A DNA stretch of 30,092 nt from assembly GCA_900544445.1 (NCBI GenBank), contig UQVK01000039.1, positions 1-30,092 on the forward strand. The letters are read 5' to 3'. A program made the translations under genes and the position numbers. Origin of the DNA: an uncultured Lachnospiraceae bacterium. Lineage in GTDB: Bacteria > Bacillota > Clostridia > Lachnospirales > Lachnospiraceae. The number at the start of each line of letters is the position of its first letter. The stretch's first letter is position 1. Shown here piece by piece: positions 21,113-29,173 of this stretch. Under the pieces are notes generated by a model that saw only the letters and a list, made by a program, of their open reading frames with translations, did not search any database and was not told the DNA's origin.

Positions 21113-21466
21113 TCAGCCCAGCTTATCTTCCCATTCCTTTTCCCGAAATCCCGTAAGGACATAATCATCGGCAACGATCAACGGCCGCTTCACCAGCATC
21201 CCGTCCGTTGCGAGAAGCCTGATCTGTTCCTCCTCGCTCATGTCAGGAAGTTTCTCCTTCAGATTCAGTTCCTTATATTTCATTCCGCTGGTGTTGAAAA
21301 ATTTCTTTATCGGAAGGCCGCTTCTGGCAATCCAGGTCTTCAGCTCCTCCTCTGTGGGATTCTTTTCCACAATGTGCCTGTCCTCATAGCTGATCTTTCT
21401 CTCATCCAGCCACTTCTTCGCCTTCTGACAGGTGGAGCATTTCGGGTATTCCAAAAACAGAGTCAT
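21113..21466 (-). CDS. ArsC/Spx-fold protein (arsenate reductase family)
   Basis: A 117-residue thioredoxin-fold protein. The start MTLFLEYPKCSTCQKAKKWL carries the CxxC motif (Cys10 and Cys13), and the C-terminal half has the family GMLVKRPLIV segment with its Arg and Pro. This is the YffB/Spx/ArsC group. Members include arsenate reductases, Spx-like RNA polymerase regulators and proteins of unknown role, and motif alone does not decide which. Absence of arsB or arsR nearby argues against an arsenic operon. The ATG at 21466 has only a weak AGGAA about 13 nt upstream. The gene follows a serine hydrolase gene with an 86-nt gap that contains a hairpin. Confidence 0.85.
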   Translation of the reverse strand: MTLFLEYPKCSTCQKAKKWLDERKISYEDRHIVEKNPTEEELKTWIARSGLPIKKFFNTSGMKYKELNLKEKLPDMSEEEQIRLLATDGMLVKRPLIVADDYVLTGFREKEWEDKLG

Positions 21467-21497
21467 TTATCAACCATTCCTTTCTTTTTTTCTCTCT

Positions 21498-21543
21498 TTA
21501 TCCACAGAACAGGAGGAATATCCTCATTCTGACCTGTGGATAT
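21498..21543. other. Long inverted repeat containing DnaA-box-like 9-mers
   Basis: TATCCACAG (21499-21507) and CTGTGGATA (21534-21542) form a 9-bp stem with an inner AGGA/TCCT pairing. The left arm contains a perfect TTATCCACA and the right arm TGTGGATAT, one mismatch from its complement. Lying between two minus-strand genes it may be a terminator-like hairpin, or paired DnaA boxes. The T-run needed for a terminator is absent on the minus strand. Confidence 0.5.
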
Positions 21544-21552
21544 ATGTTTTTC

Positions 21553-22425
21553 TTACAGCTGGGGTACAATCACATCCATGCACCGCTTCATCATGCTTCC
21601 CGCATCCCGGCTTTCTGCGTTGATGGCGATCACCGCGTCCTTTTCCGGCAGAACGATGGCAAGCTGCCCATATTTTCCATCCGCCCGAAAGCTGTTATAA
21701 GGCCCTCTCCAGAACAGATATCCATAGCCCTCCGCTCCGTTGTCAGCCTGAACACAGGACGCCTCTCTGACATATTCCGCTGGGATGAGCTGCTTTCCAT
21801 TCCACATCCCCTCCTGAAGCAGGAGCTGTCCGAACCGCATCAGTTCCGTCACGCTCAGAAACAGACCGCCCGCTCCGAAGGTAAAGCCCTGCGGATCCAC
21901 CTCCCAGACCGTCCGCCTGATTCCGAGCGGCGCAAAAAGTCTGGGCATCAGATAATCCACCAGATTGCATCCTGCCCTTCTCTGCACCAGAATTCCGGCC
22001 AGATAAGGCCCCGCATTGTTATAGACGAACGCCGTTCCGGGCTTTGCCTCAAAAGGGCGTGACAGACAGAAGCGCACCCAGTCCTTTTCCTCCATCACGG
22101 GCCTCTGCTCTCCCATCAGCCAGCCTTCCTTCTGCCCCAGACACATGGTGAGAAGATCCCTCACCACAGCCCTCTGAAGGTTTTCGGACGGTTGATCCGG
22201 AATTTCCTCCGCAAACACATCGCACAGCTTCTCATCCAGGCTCAAAAGCCCCTCTCTGCAGGCGATCCCAACCGCCGCGCTGGTAAAGCTCTTGCTGGCG
22301 GAATACTGGTTCCGGCGTATTTCTCCGTCCCAGTCTCTTTTTAAAAGAATCTCCCCACCCCTGCACACTCTCAGATTCAGAATCCGCATCTCTTCCGCAT
22401 ACTGATCCATTTCCCGGATGTCCAT
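21553..22425 (-). CDS. Serine hydrolase, beta-lactamase class C / penicillin-binding-like
   Basis: A 290-residue protein of the class C beta-lactamase-like fold. The SxxK motif is SASK (nucleophile Ser near residue 44), the second motif is YNN in FVYNNAGPYLAG (about 140-151), and a degenerate third motif, DGKYGQLAIV, lies near the C-terminus in place of the usual HTG or KTG. No signal peptide or lipobox is seen, so it is predicted to be cytoplasmic, unlike true penicillin-binding proteins. It may be an esterase or peptidase. ATG at 22425 is preferred over the longer frame to 22473: the promoter at 22484-22512 leaves only about 4 nt of leader for the longer form, and an AAAAGGAA site precedes the shorter. 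Confidence 0.85.
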   Translation of the reverse strand: MDIREMDQYAEEMRILNLRVCRGGEILLKRDWDGEIRRNQYSASKSFTSAAVGIACREGLLSLDEKLCDVFAEEIPDQPSENLQRAVVRDLLTMCLGQKEGWLMGEQRPVMEEKDWVRFCLSRPFEAKPGTAFVYNNAGPYLAGILVQRRAGCNLVDYLMPRLFAPLGIRRTVWEVDPQGFTFGAGGLFLSVTELMRFGQLLLQEGMWNGKQLIPAEYVREASCVQADNGAEGYGYLFWRGPYNSFRADGKYGQLAIVLPEKDAVIAINAESRDAGSMMKRCMDVIVPQL

Positions 22426-22483
22426 TTCCTTTTCCCCTTCCTTTTTCTTCCCATGTCTCCACGAAACTGACAATTATAAGGAA

Positions 22484-22512
22484 ATTATAACCGGAATCAG
22501 GAGGATGTGCAA
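22484..22512 (-). promoter_or_regulatory. Sigma-A promoter of the serine hydrolase gene
   Basis: On the minus strand TTGCAC (22507-22512) and a perfect TATAAT (22484-22489) are 17 nt apart. The transcript start is predicted near 22477, about 50 nt before the chosen ATG. Confidence 0.8.
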
Positions 22513-22565
22513 TTACGGGAACTGCCGGGAAGGTATTTTTTTCTTCTCTGATTGCTGCAAACATG

Positions 22566-22594
22566 TTGAAGTCATAGTACAGTTATGGTAATCT
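22566..22594 (+). promoter_or_regulatory. Candidate promoter of the ABC exporter operon
   Basis: TTGAAG (22566-22571) and TAATCT (22589-22594) are separated by 17 nt, predicting a start near 22601. This favours the second ATG (22628) of the first exporter gene over the ATG at 22610. Confidence 0.6.
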
Positions 22595-22627
22595 AAAACA
22601 GGGATCAAAATGAGGGGGCGCAACATC

Positions 22628-24379
22628 ATGAAAGCATTTTTTCGCAACTATATTACAGGCTGCCGGAAGGAAATTGCCGCGGTCCTTTTATGCTCCCTGT
22701 TCTGTTCGCTCCTGACGGTGGGCTGTTCGGGAATCATGAACCGGATTGTGGAAGAGACGCTTGGCAGTGCGCAGGACGGGGATGGGACTCTGCTCTTTTC
22801 TCTGACGGCGCTGTTTTTCATGGCCTGCATCTGGGTTCTTTTCATCTACCTGGAAAAAAAGCTGTCCGGCTGGCTGGGGCTTCAGATTTCCCGGAGAATC
22901 CGTCAGGATGTGACGGAAAAGCTGATGCGGCTGCGGTATGATTTTTTCATGGAACAGGAGGCCGGCGGTTTTCTGACCCGTCTGAATGACGATGTGCGGG
23001 ATGCGGCCGACTATCTGCAAAAATTGTTGTCCACGGTGCTGTCCAACGGGATCGTCATTCTGATTCTGTCCGTCTATCTGTGCACCGTGAACTGGATTCT
23101 TTTTCTGTTTTCCATCCTGTGGATTCCCATCGTCACTCTGATTTTCCGTTCTTTTCTGAAAAGCATCGCCGCCCTTTCCAGGGAAAGAAAGCAACAGCAG
23201 GACAGGCTCACCGGCCTGATCCGGGAGGCTTTTGCCTGCACGGAAACGGAGAAAAGCTTTCTTCTGCAGGAACGGAACCTGAAAAAGCTGAATGCTTCCG
23301 TGAACGATATTCTTTCCGTGGATTTAAGACAGCAGAAAAAAGAAGCCTTTCTGACGCCTTTTTCCTTCGTCACGCAGGCCCTTCCCACCCTGTCCTGCTG
23401 CCTGTTCGCGGCGCTTCTTTCCTTTCTCGGCTATGTTCAGGTACAGGAGCTGATCTCCTTTCTGGTGCTTCTTGGGTTTCTTTCCCAGCCTGTGACCGGC
23501 TTCACCTCCGTGCTCACGGATCTGAAAAAGGACAGTGTGGGCGTACAGCGGCTTATGGAGCTTCTGTCCGCTCCCGAAGAAACCTGGGAAGGAAGTCCGG
23601 TGTTCTTTTCGGAAAAAGAGCCTGTGATTTCCTTCCACAGGGTTTCCTTTTCCTATCCCCATTCCGCTCCCGTTCTGAAACAGATCTCCTTTGAAATCAA
23701 AAGGGGAGAACGGGTCGCCTTCGTGGGAAGTTCCGGCGGCGGAAAATCCACCCTCATCATGCTTATTCTCGGTCTGTATCCCGTCCGCGACGGAACATAT
23801 CTGTTATACGGTAATTCCTTTTCAGCGCTCGATCTGAAGGAGGCGCGGAAATGCTTTTCCATCGTTGCGCAGGAACCTTTCCTCTTTCCCGACACCATCG
23901 CGGAAAATCTCCGTTACGGAAATCCGGACGCTTCCATGGAGGAAATCCGGGCCGCCATGCGCGCGGTGGGGCTTGACGATTATGTATGCGGACTTCCCGA
24001 CGGTTATGAAACCCTTCTGGAGGAAGGTGGAACCAATCTTTCCGGCGGGCAGAAGCAGCGTCTTTCCATCGCGAGGGCGCTTCTGAGAAAAAGTGAAATC
24101 GTGCTGATGGATGAGCCAACCTCCGCTCTGGACGCGGAGTCGGAAGAGGAAATCGTCCGCCTTGCCGACACCGTCCTTCAGGGAAAAACCATCCTCACCA
24201 TCGCGCACAAGCTGAACACAATCCGGAACTATGACCGCATCTATGTGCTTGACCGGGGAACCATTGCAGAATACGGCTCCCACGAAGAGCTGATGGCTGC
24301 CGGCGGTCTGTACTACCGCTTATATACAGGAAACCGGGAGACAGGCTCCCGGGAAAAGAAAGGAGGGGACCGGCATTGA
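22628..24379 (+). CDS. ABC exporter half-transporter 1 (TMD-NBD)
   Basis: A 583-residue half-transporter taking ATG at 22628, with GGGGG about 10 nt upstream. A second ATG at 22610 lies only about 9 nt from the predicted transcript start. The first 290 residues form the six-helix exporter domain, and the rest the ATPase. Walker A GSSGGGKST (about 366), Q-loop VAQEPFLF, signature LSGGQKQR (about 470), Walker B LMDEPTSALD (about 494) and the H-loop His near 526 are canonical, so this site should hydrolyse ATP. No peptidase domain is present. It overlaps the next half-transporter by 4 nt and the two probably form a heterodimer that exports an unknown lipid, drug or peptide. Confidence 0.93.
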   Translation: MKAFFRNYITGCRKEIAAVLLCSLFCSLLTVGCSGIMNRIVEETLGSAQDGDGTLLFSLTALFFMACIWVLFIYLEKKLSGWLGLQISRRIRQDVTEKLMRLRYDFFMEQEAGGFLTRLNDDVRDAADYLQKLLSTVLSNGIVILILSVYLCTVNWILFLFSILWIPIVTLIFRSFLKSIAALSRERKQQQDRLTGLIREAFACTETEKSFLLQERNLKKLNASVNDILSVDLRQQKKEAFLTPFSFVTQALPTLSCCLFAALLSFLGYVQVQELISFLVLLGFLSQPVTGFTSVLTDLKKDSVGVQRLMELLSAPEETWEGSPVFFSEKEPVISFHRVSFSYPHSAPVLKQISFEIKRGERVAFVGSSGGGKSTLIMLILGLYPVRDGTYLLYGNSFSALDLKEARKCFSIVAQEPFLFPDTIAENLRYGNPDASMEEIRAAMRAVGLDDYVCGLPDGYETLLEEGGTNLSGGQKQRLSIARALLRKSEIVLMDEPTSALDAESEEEIVRLADTVLQGKTILTIAHKLNTIRNYDRIYVLDRGTIAEYGSHEELMAAGGLYYRLYTGNRETGSREKKGGDRH

Positions 24380-26031
24380 AGCATTATCTGAAGCAGCTCC
24401 ATTTTGCCCTTCAATATATCGCGGATGTAAAATGGAAATACCTCCCCGCTCTGCTGGGCGTCGGACTCGGCTATTCCGGCATGAGCATCGCAGTTTCTCT
24501 GATCCCTCAGCTTCTGATCGATTCCGTGGCGTCAGGAAGCTTTCATGGCGTGGGACGCGGACTTTTTCTTTATGGAATTTTTTTCCTGTTTTCCTCCGCC
24601 CTTGCCATCCTTTCCCAGTACGCCTACCGCCGTATTGCGCTGCGTGCCGTCTCCCGTCTGCGCATGCGGATTATGGAGAAAAAGACGAAACTTCCCCTCT
24701 CCTATCTGGAATCCGCCCACAGCGGCGAACTGCTTTCCAGAATGCTCTATGATATGAATAAAATCGAAGAGCTTTACCGGACGAAGCTGAAGGAATTTGT
24801 CAATCCGATCCTGGCGCTCATCACCAGCATCATCCCCATGCTGCTTCTGAATGTGCCCCTGACGATTCTGCTCCTTGTGATCTCCGCCCTCTGCCTGTTC
24901 GTGAACACCACCTTTTCCGGCAGAATCAAGCAGGCAGGACTTCTGGCCGCCCGTTCCAACGACGCTCTTACGGAACGGTCCGCAGACATCCTGTCCGGCC
25001 TTCTGACCATCCGTCAGTATCAGCTTGCGGACATCCTGGCAGAGCGCTACCGTAGCGCCAATGAGGATTATACACAAAAAGCCTTTCAGAGACAGAAAAT
25101 CAGTGCAGCCCTGGAAGCCATGAACAAGGGATTTGATATTCTCTGCAGCATCGTATTCCTTGCGGCCGGCTCTCTGATGGTGCGTTCGGGTCAGACCACC
25201 TACGGAACGCTCGTCGCCCTGATGAGCCTGGAATCCAGCCTGATCTGGGCTGCCCTGCAGGCTGGAAAACGATTTCCGGAGTTGTTTGAAAGCATTGCCA
25301 GCGTGGAACGGATCGACAGCTTTCTGCAGGAAACAGAGGAAGAAATCCGGATTCCCGCCGCTTCCAAAAACAGCCGCGACAGCTCCGCCTATCTTGTTTT
25401 TCAAAATGTGACCTTCGGCTATCCGGAGCGTGAAAAAATCCTGAAGCACTTCAACCTGAAGCTGAACCGGAATGAAACGCTGGTTGTGACGGGCCCTTCC
25501 GGCTGTGGAAAATCCACTTTTTTCAAGCTGCTTCTTGGATTTTATAACGTGGATGACGGCGCCATCTTAATAGAAGGTAAATATCTGGATGAATACGGGC
25601 CTGAAGCGCTGCGGAGCAGAATTGCCTATATTCCCCAGAAGCCCTTTCTTTTCTCCGGAACTATCCGGGAAAACATTCTCTGCGCAAGGCCGGACGCCTC
25701 TGAGGAAGAAGTGACCGCCGCGGCAAAAGCGGCCGCCGCCCATGATTTCATCACCGCCCTTCCCGGAGGCTATGAACATCTCCTGGAAGACGGAGGACGC
25801 ACGCTCTCCTTTGGCCAGAGACAGCGCATCGCCATTGCCAGAGCCTTTTTAAAGGATGCTCCTATCATTCTCTTCGATGAAGCGGTATCGGGTCTGGACT
25901 ATGAATCGGAACGCGCCATCATGCAGTCGGTGGAACGGCTCATTCAAAATAAAACTGCCCTGATCATCACCCACAGGGATACAGAGGTATGGAAGGCAGA
26001 CCGGAAATATTTCTTTACAATATCACATTAG
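24376..26031 (+). CDS. ABC exporter half-transporter 2 (TMD-NBD, LSFGQ signature)
   Basis: A 551-residue half-transporter. It uses a TTG start overlapping the previous stop as TTGA, with GGAGG 9 nt upstream, so translation is coupled. Residues 1-300 are the membrane domain. The ATPase has Walker A GPSGCGKST (about 372), Q-loop IPQKPFLF, Walker B LFDEAVSGLD (about 499, catalytic Glu kept) and ITHRD. The signature is LSFGQRQR (about 476) instead of LSGGQ, with the second Gly replaced by Phe. This suggests an asymmetric heterodimer, as in many Firmicutes exporter pairs, though here the change is in the signature rather than the Walker B Glu. Substrate unknown. The promoter of the next operon overlaps its last codons. 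Confidence 0.93.
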   Translation: MKHYLKQLHFALQYIADVKWKYLPALLGVGLGYSGMSIAVSLIPQLLIDSVASGSFHGVGRGLFLYGIFFLFSSALAILSQYAYRRIALRAVSRLRMRIMEKKTKLPLSYLESAHSGELLSRMLYDMNKIEELYRTKLKEFVNPILALITSIIPMLLLNVPLTILLLVISALCLFVNTTFSGRIKQAGLLAARSNDALTERSADILSGLLTIRQYQLADILAERYRSANEDYTQKAFQRQKISAALEAMNKGFDILCSIVFLAAGSLMVRSGQTTYGTLVALMSLESSLIWAALQAGKRFPELFESIASVERIDSFLQETEEEIRIPAASKNSRDSSAYLVFQNVTFGYPEREKILKHFNLKLNRNETLVVTGPSGCGKSTFFKLLLGFYNVDDGAILIEGKYLDEYGPEALRSRIAYIPQKPFLFSGTIRENILCARPDASEEEVTAAAKAAAAHDFITALPGGYEHLLEDGGRTLSFGQRQRIAIARAFLKDAPIILFDEAVSGLDYESERAIMQSVERLIQNKTALIITHRDTEVWKADRKYFFTISH

Positions 26032-26046
26032 CATGCTAAAATGTGA
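26014..26046 (+). promoter_or_regulatory. Promoter and operator-like palindrome of the amino acid importer
   Basis: TTTACA (26014-26019) and TAAAAT (26037-26042) are 17 nt apart. The spacer and -10 are covered by TCACATT...AATGTGA (26023-26046) around a TAGCATGCTA core, an imperfect palindrome positioned to block RNA polymerase. The -35 lies within the end of the exporter gene. Confidence 0.7.
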
Positions 26047-26094
26047 AAGCAAAGAGTATTGCAGCACCATACCATTTATCGGGAGGTTCCTTTT

Positions 26095-27087
26095 ATGAAA
26101 AAGGCATTTATTCAAAAACTGTTATCTTTAGGGCTTGCCATGGTCCTTGGCCTGTCCCTGACCGCCTGCTCCGGCGGCTCTTCTTCCGCCACAGCGGACA
26201 GTGCAAGAAGCTCCGCATCAGAGGCAGAAAGCTCCGAAAGCGCATCCTCCGCTGCTGCGGAAAGCCAGGAAGCTGCTTCTGAAAGCGTTGCGGAAGAAAC
26301 TGCAGGCGAATCCACTGGAGCTGCTGAAACCGAAAGCACCGAAGCAACCGCTGCTTCCGGGGAAAGCGATCTGGCTGCAATCCAGGAAAAGGGTACTCTG
26401 GTCGTGGGCATCACCAATTTCGAGCCCATGGACTATCAGGATGAAAACGGCGACTGGATCGGATTTGACGCTGACCTTGCCAAACAGTTCGCCGAATATC
26501 TCGGCGTTGAAGTGGAGTTTTCTGAAATCACCTGGGATTACAAGGTGATGGAACTGGAAGCCGGAAACATTGACTGCGTGTGGAACGGCATGACCCTCAC
26601 CGATGAGGTCACCTCCGCAATGGCCACCTCCACTCCTTACTGCACCAACTATCAGGTTCTGGTATATCCTGCGGCTTCCGCCGCTGATTTTGAAGGCCTT
26701 ACTTCTCTGGAGGGTCTGAACGTAGCCGTAGAATCCGGTTCCGCCGGAGAGGATGCCGCTGAGGCTCTGGGCGCTTCCACCGTTCCTGTACAGTCACAGG
26801 CAAACACGCTGATGGAAGTGGCGGCAGGTACCTCTGACGCCGCTGTTATCGATGTGCTGATGGCAGCCGCCATGACAGGCGAGGGAACCAGCTATGCGGA
26901 TCTTGCCTACAGCGTCAACCTGAACGAGGCGCAGGGACTGGAATCCGAGCAGTACGGCGTGGGCTTCCGCCAAGGTTCCGACCTGGTGGACGAATTCAAT
27001 GCCTTCTGGGCGGAAAAGGTTACAGACGGCACCGTGGAAGAAATTGCCAATACCTACGGTCTGCAGGATGCCGTCATTCTGGAATAA
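26095..27087 (+). CDS. Polar amino acid ABC transporter solute-binding lipoprotein
   Basis: A 330-residue family 3 binding protein. ATG at 26095 follows GGGAGG by 8 nt; the longer frame to 26059 has no site. The signal peptide ends in the lipobox LTAC, with the Cys near residue 22. A low-complexity Ser/Ala/Glu linker (about residues 25-95) then joins the membrane anchor to the ligand domain. That domain begins LVVGITNFEPMDYQDENGDW and contains IGFDADLAKQFAEYLGVEVEF and LNVAVESGSAGEDAA, all typical of the glutamine/arginine/cystine class. The linker is unusually long for a binding protein and probably spans the cell wall. It is the first gene of a three-gene importer operon. Confidence 0.93.
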   Translation: MKKAFIQKLLSLGLAMVLGLSLTACSGGSSSATADSARSSASEAESSESASSAAAESQEAASESVAEETAGESTGAAETESTEATAASGESDLAAIQEKGTLVVGITNFEPMDYQDENGDWIGFDADLAKQFAEYLGVEVEFSEITWDYKVMELEAGNIDCVWNGMTLTDEVTSAMATSTPYCTNYQVLVYPAASAADFEGLTSLEGLNVAVESGSAGEDAAEALGASTVPVQSQANTLMEVAAGTSDAAVIDVLMAAAMTGEGTSYADLAYSVNLNEAQGLESEQYGVGFRQGSDLVDEFNAFWAEKVTDGTVEEIANTYGLQDAVILE

Positions 27088-27141
27088 TCCACAGGCTCTG
27101 ACAACTTTTTTCAGAAACTGGAAAACAATCGGATGTTCTGC

Positions 27142-27174
27142 CAAAGGCAGAGGGCAGCATGCTCTCTGCCTTTG
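27142..27174 (+). other. Hairpin between binding protein and permease genes
   Basis: CAAAGGCAGAG (27142-27152) pairs perfectly with CTCTGCCTTTG (27164-27174) around an 11-nt loop, 25 nt before the permease start. A hairpin in this gap commonly protects the upstream mRNA or lowers read-through, allowing more binding protein than permease. There is no T-run. Confidence 0.65.
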
Positions 27175-27198
27175 AGCCACGTTAAGGAGGATAACGGC

Positions 27199-27882
27199 AT
27201 GTTCTTCATGTCTGCAGAATTTCAGACAGTGGTATCGGCCTTGAACGAGGGCTTTTTAAAAACAGTGCAGCTTTTTTTTCTGACTCTGATCGGCGCTCTG
27301 CCTCTGGGGCTTGTCATCTCATTCGGCTCCATGAGCCGTTTTACACCGCTCAGATGGCTGACCCGTACTGTAGTCTGGATCATACGAGGCACGCCGCTGG
27401 TTCTTCAGATTTTAATCATCTACTATGTTCCCCCTCTGATGAAGCTGTTTACCTGGGGCGGCGGAGAAACCGGACGCTTTACAGCCGTTACCGCGGCGTT
27501 CATCATCAACTATGCCTTCTATTTCTCCGAGATCTACCGCGGAGGCATTCAGGGCGTTCCTGCCGGTCAGCAGGAGGCAGGGCAGGTTCTTGGCATGACA
27601 AAATCCCAGATCTTTTTCCGGGTAACTCTGCTTCAGATGATCAAGCGTATCGTCCCTCCCATGTCCAATGAAATCATCACACTTGTCAAGGATACCTCGC
27701 TTGCCCGGGTTATCGCTCTGCAGGAGGTTATCTGGATGGGAGAATCCTTTATGAAGGGCAACCGTGGATATGCCGGACTCATCTGGCCGCTGTTCTTCAC
27801 GGCAGTCTATTATCTTGCCTTCAGCGGTATCGTGACCATCCTGCTGAACCGGCTGGAAAAAAAGCTGAGTTATTTCCACTGA
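27199..27882 (+). CDS. Polar amino acid ABC transporter permease
   Basis: A 227-residue membrane protein of the HisM/GlnP type, with about five helices. ATG at 27199 follows AAGGAGG by 8 nt; an upstream extension to 27133 runs through the hairpin and was rejected. Conserved are VVWIIRGTPLVLQILIIYY near residues 53-71, quoted by its core RGTPL, and the ATPase-contact loop GQQEAGQVLGMTKSQIFF near 126-143. It should form a homodimeric channel with the ATPase encoded downstream. The gap to the ATPase gene is 44 nt. Confidence 0.93.
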   Translation: MFFMSAEFQTVVSALNEGFLKTVQLFFLTLIGALPLGLVISFGSMSRFTPLRWLTRTVVWIIRGTPLVLQILIIYYVPPLMKLFTWGGGETGRFTAVTAAFIINYAFYFSEIYRGGIQGVPAGQQEAGQVLGMTKSQIFFRVTLLQMIKRIVPPMSNEIITLVKDTSLARVIALQEVIWMGESFMKGNRGYAGLIWPLFFTAVYYLAFSGIVTILLNRLEKKLSYFH

Positions 27883-27926
27883 GCGGAATCTGTTAAACAC
27901 CCTGAAATGGAGAAATGGAGATTGAC

Positions 27927-28712
27927 ATGGCGATTTTAGAGGTAAAAAACATAGAAAAACATTTCGGTTCCACAAAAGTACTGGAGAATATCAGCTTTGA
28001 CCTGGAACAGGGGCAGGCCCTTGCCATCATCGGCTCCTCCGGCAGTGGAAAAACCACTCTGCTCAGATGTCTGAATTTTCTTGAAACCCCGAATCAGGGC
28101 AGTATCACCGTACACGGAAAAACACTGTTTGACGCGGCTGATCCTGCCACCCAGAAAGAAAGTGAGATTCGAAAAAAACGCCTTCACTTCGGACTGGTAT
28201 TCCAGTCCTTTAACCTGTTTCCCCAGTACACCGCTCTGAAAAATGTCACCCTTGCCAAGGAGCTTCTGGCGCAGGAACAGCCCGATTTCAAGAGCAGAAA
28301 AAAACAGATTCTGGCAGACATCGAAGCTGAAGGACGGGAACTGCTTTCCCGGATGGGACTTTCCGACCGCGCAGGACACTATCCCCATCAGCTCTCCGGA
28401 GGCCAGCAGCAGCGCGTTGCAATCGCCCGCGCTCTGGCTCTCCATCCGGATATTCTGTGCTTTGACGAGCCGACTTCAGCTCTGGATCCGGAACTCACCG
28501 GAGAAGTCCTGAAGGTCATCCGTTCCCTGGCGGAACAGAAAACCACCATGATCATCGTCACCCATGAAATGGCTTTTGCCAGAGACGTAGCCGATCAGGT
28601 GATTTTCATGGACGGCGGCCTCATTGTGGAACAGGGAGACGCCAGACAGGTGATTGAAAATCCCAGACAGGAACGTACCAAACAGTTTCTGGCAAGGTAT
28701 TCGGGAAATTAA
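27927..28712 (+). CDS. Polar amino acid ABC transporter ATP-binding protein
   Basis: A 261-residue ATPase of the GlnQ/HisP class. ATG at 27927 follows GGAG by 6 nt and is preferred over the ATG at 27915. Motifs are canonical: Walker A GSSGSGKTT (about residues 34-42), Q-loop FQSFNLFPQYTAL, signature LSGGQQQR, Walker B LCFDEPTSALD and the H-loop VTHEMAFARDVAD. It completes the importer with the binding protein and permease. There is no TOBE domain, in contrast to the ATPase at 15213. A strong bidirectional terminator follows. Confidence 0.95.
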   Translation: MAILEVKNIEKHFGSTKVLENISFDLEQGQALAIIGSSGSGKTTLLRCLNFLETPNQGSITVHGKTLFDAADPATQKESEIRKKRLHFGLVFQSFNLFPQYTALKNVTLAKELLAQEQPDFKSRKKQILADIEAEGRELLSRMGLSDRAGHYPHQLSGGQQQRVAIARALALHPDILCFDEPTSALDPELTGEVLKVIRSLAEQKTTMIIVTHEMAFARDVADQVIFMDGGLIVEQGDARQVIENPRQERTKQFLARYSGN

Positions 28713-28733
28713 GTCCGATTTCTTATTGAATAA

Positions 28734-28780
28734 AAAAAATGTCCGGAACCGGCCTTCTGTCGCCTTCCCGGACATTTTTT
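28734..28780. terminator. Bidirectional terminator after the amino acid importer
   Basis: AAAAAATGTCCGG (28734-28746) and CCGGACATTTTTT (28768-28780) form a 13-bp perfect stem, with A-run and T-run on opposite sides. It ends the importer operon and would also terminate the minus-strand isomerase remnant. Confidence 0.9.
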
Positions 28781-28801
28781 ATATTCTGTCTGATCTGTCT
28801 T

Positions 28802-29043
28802 TTATCCGGTCACAATATCAACCGGCACGTTGAAAATCTTCGCAACCTTCAGAATGGTATCGATATGTTTGCCCGTTGCCGCCGCGAAATGATGGGTGGG
28901 ACCGCATTCGCTCCAGCAGGTCACGAACTCCCTCGCTCCGCAGGTAAACGGGTTCTCATGTTTGTATCGCCGAAGGAAAGGATGTTACCCTCTTCATTCA
29001 CGTCTTCCGCAACCACAAACTTGAACTTTCTTTCGACAGACAT
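28802..29043 (-). pseudogene. C-terminal remnant of an L-fucose/L-arabinose isomerase-type gene (frameshifted)
   Basis: Read on the minus strand, the first part gives SVERKFKFVVAEDVNEEGNI then LSFGDTN, and after a change of frame near 28960-28970 the rest gives YKHENPFTCGAREF, VTCWSECGPTHHFAAATG and KIFNVPVDIVTG before TAA. These pieces match the end of the sugar isomerase family, in which a (G)NTNxRY segment is followed by GARxFVxxW and a GPxHH motif. The DNA at the break fits loss of a short stretch between repeated TAC triplets, giving a shift. The N-terminal 350-400 residues are absent. The start of the remaining frame is not a true initiation site. The assignment rests on motif resemblance. 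Confidence 0.7.
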
Positions 29044-29173
29044 AACGGATTTTTATCTAATTCCCATATTAATAACAAACATGCCTTTGAGTCAAAATTA
29101 TTCGTGAAAATACTTTAATGGCATTTATTTTTGCCAGATAGTTACATTTCGGATTCTGTTATTATATACTTAA
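29044..29173. other. AT-rich scar between two gene remnants
   Basis: About 130 nt of AT-rich sequence lies between the isomerase remnant and the RCC1-type fragment. It contains a promoter-like TTACAT (29142-29147) and TATACT (29165-29170) pair with 17-nt spacing, but no following ribosome binding site or start codon. No terminal repeats or target-site duplications were found. Confidence 0.5.

Noticed and set aside
19854..21164. A 436-codon open frame on the plus strand
   Set aside because: It is antisense to the GH32 gene, which carries all catalytic motifs. The translation is low in structure and has no ribosome binding site of note.
24532..25449. A 305-codon open frame on the minus strand
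   Set aside because: It is antisense to the second exporter half-transporter, whose ATPase motifs are intact. Its His/Gln/Gly-rich translation is typical of antisense of such genes.
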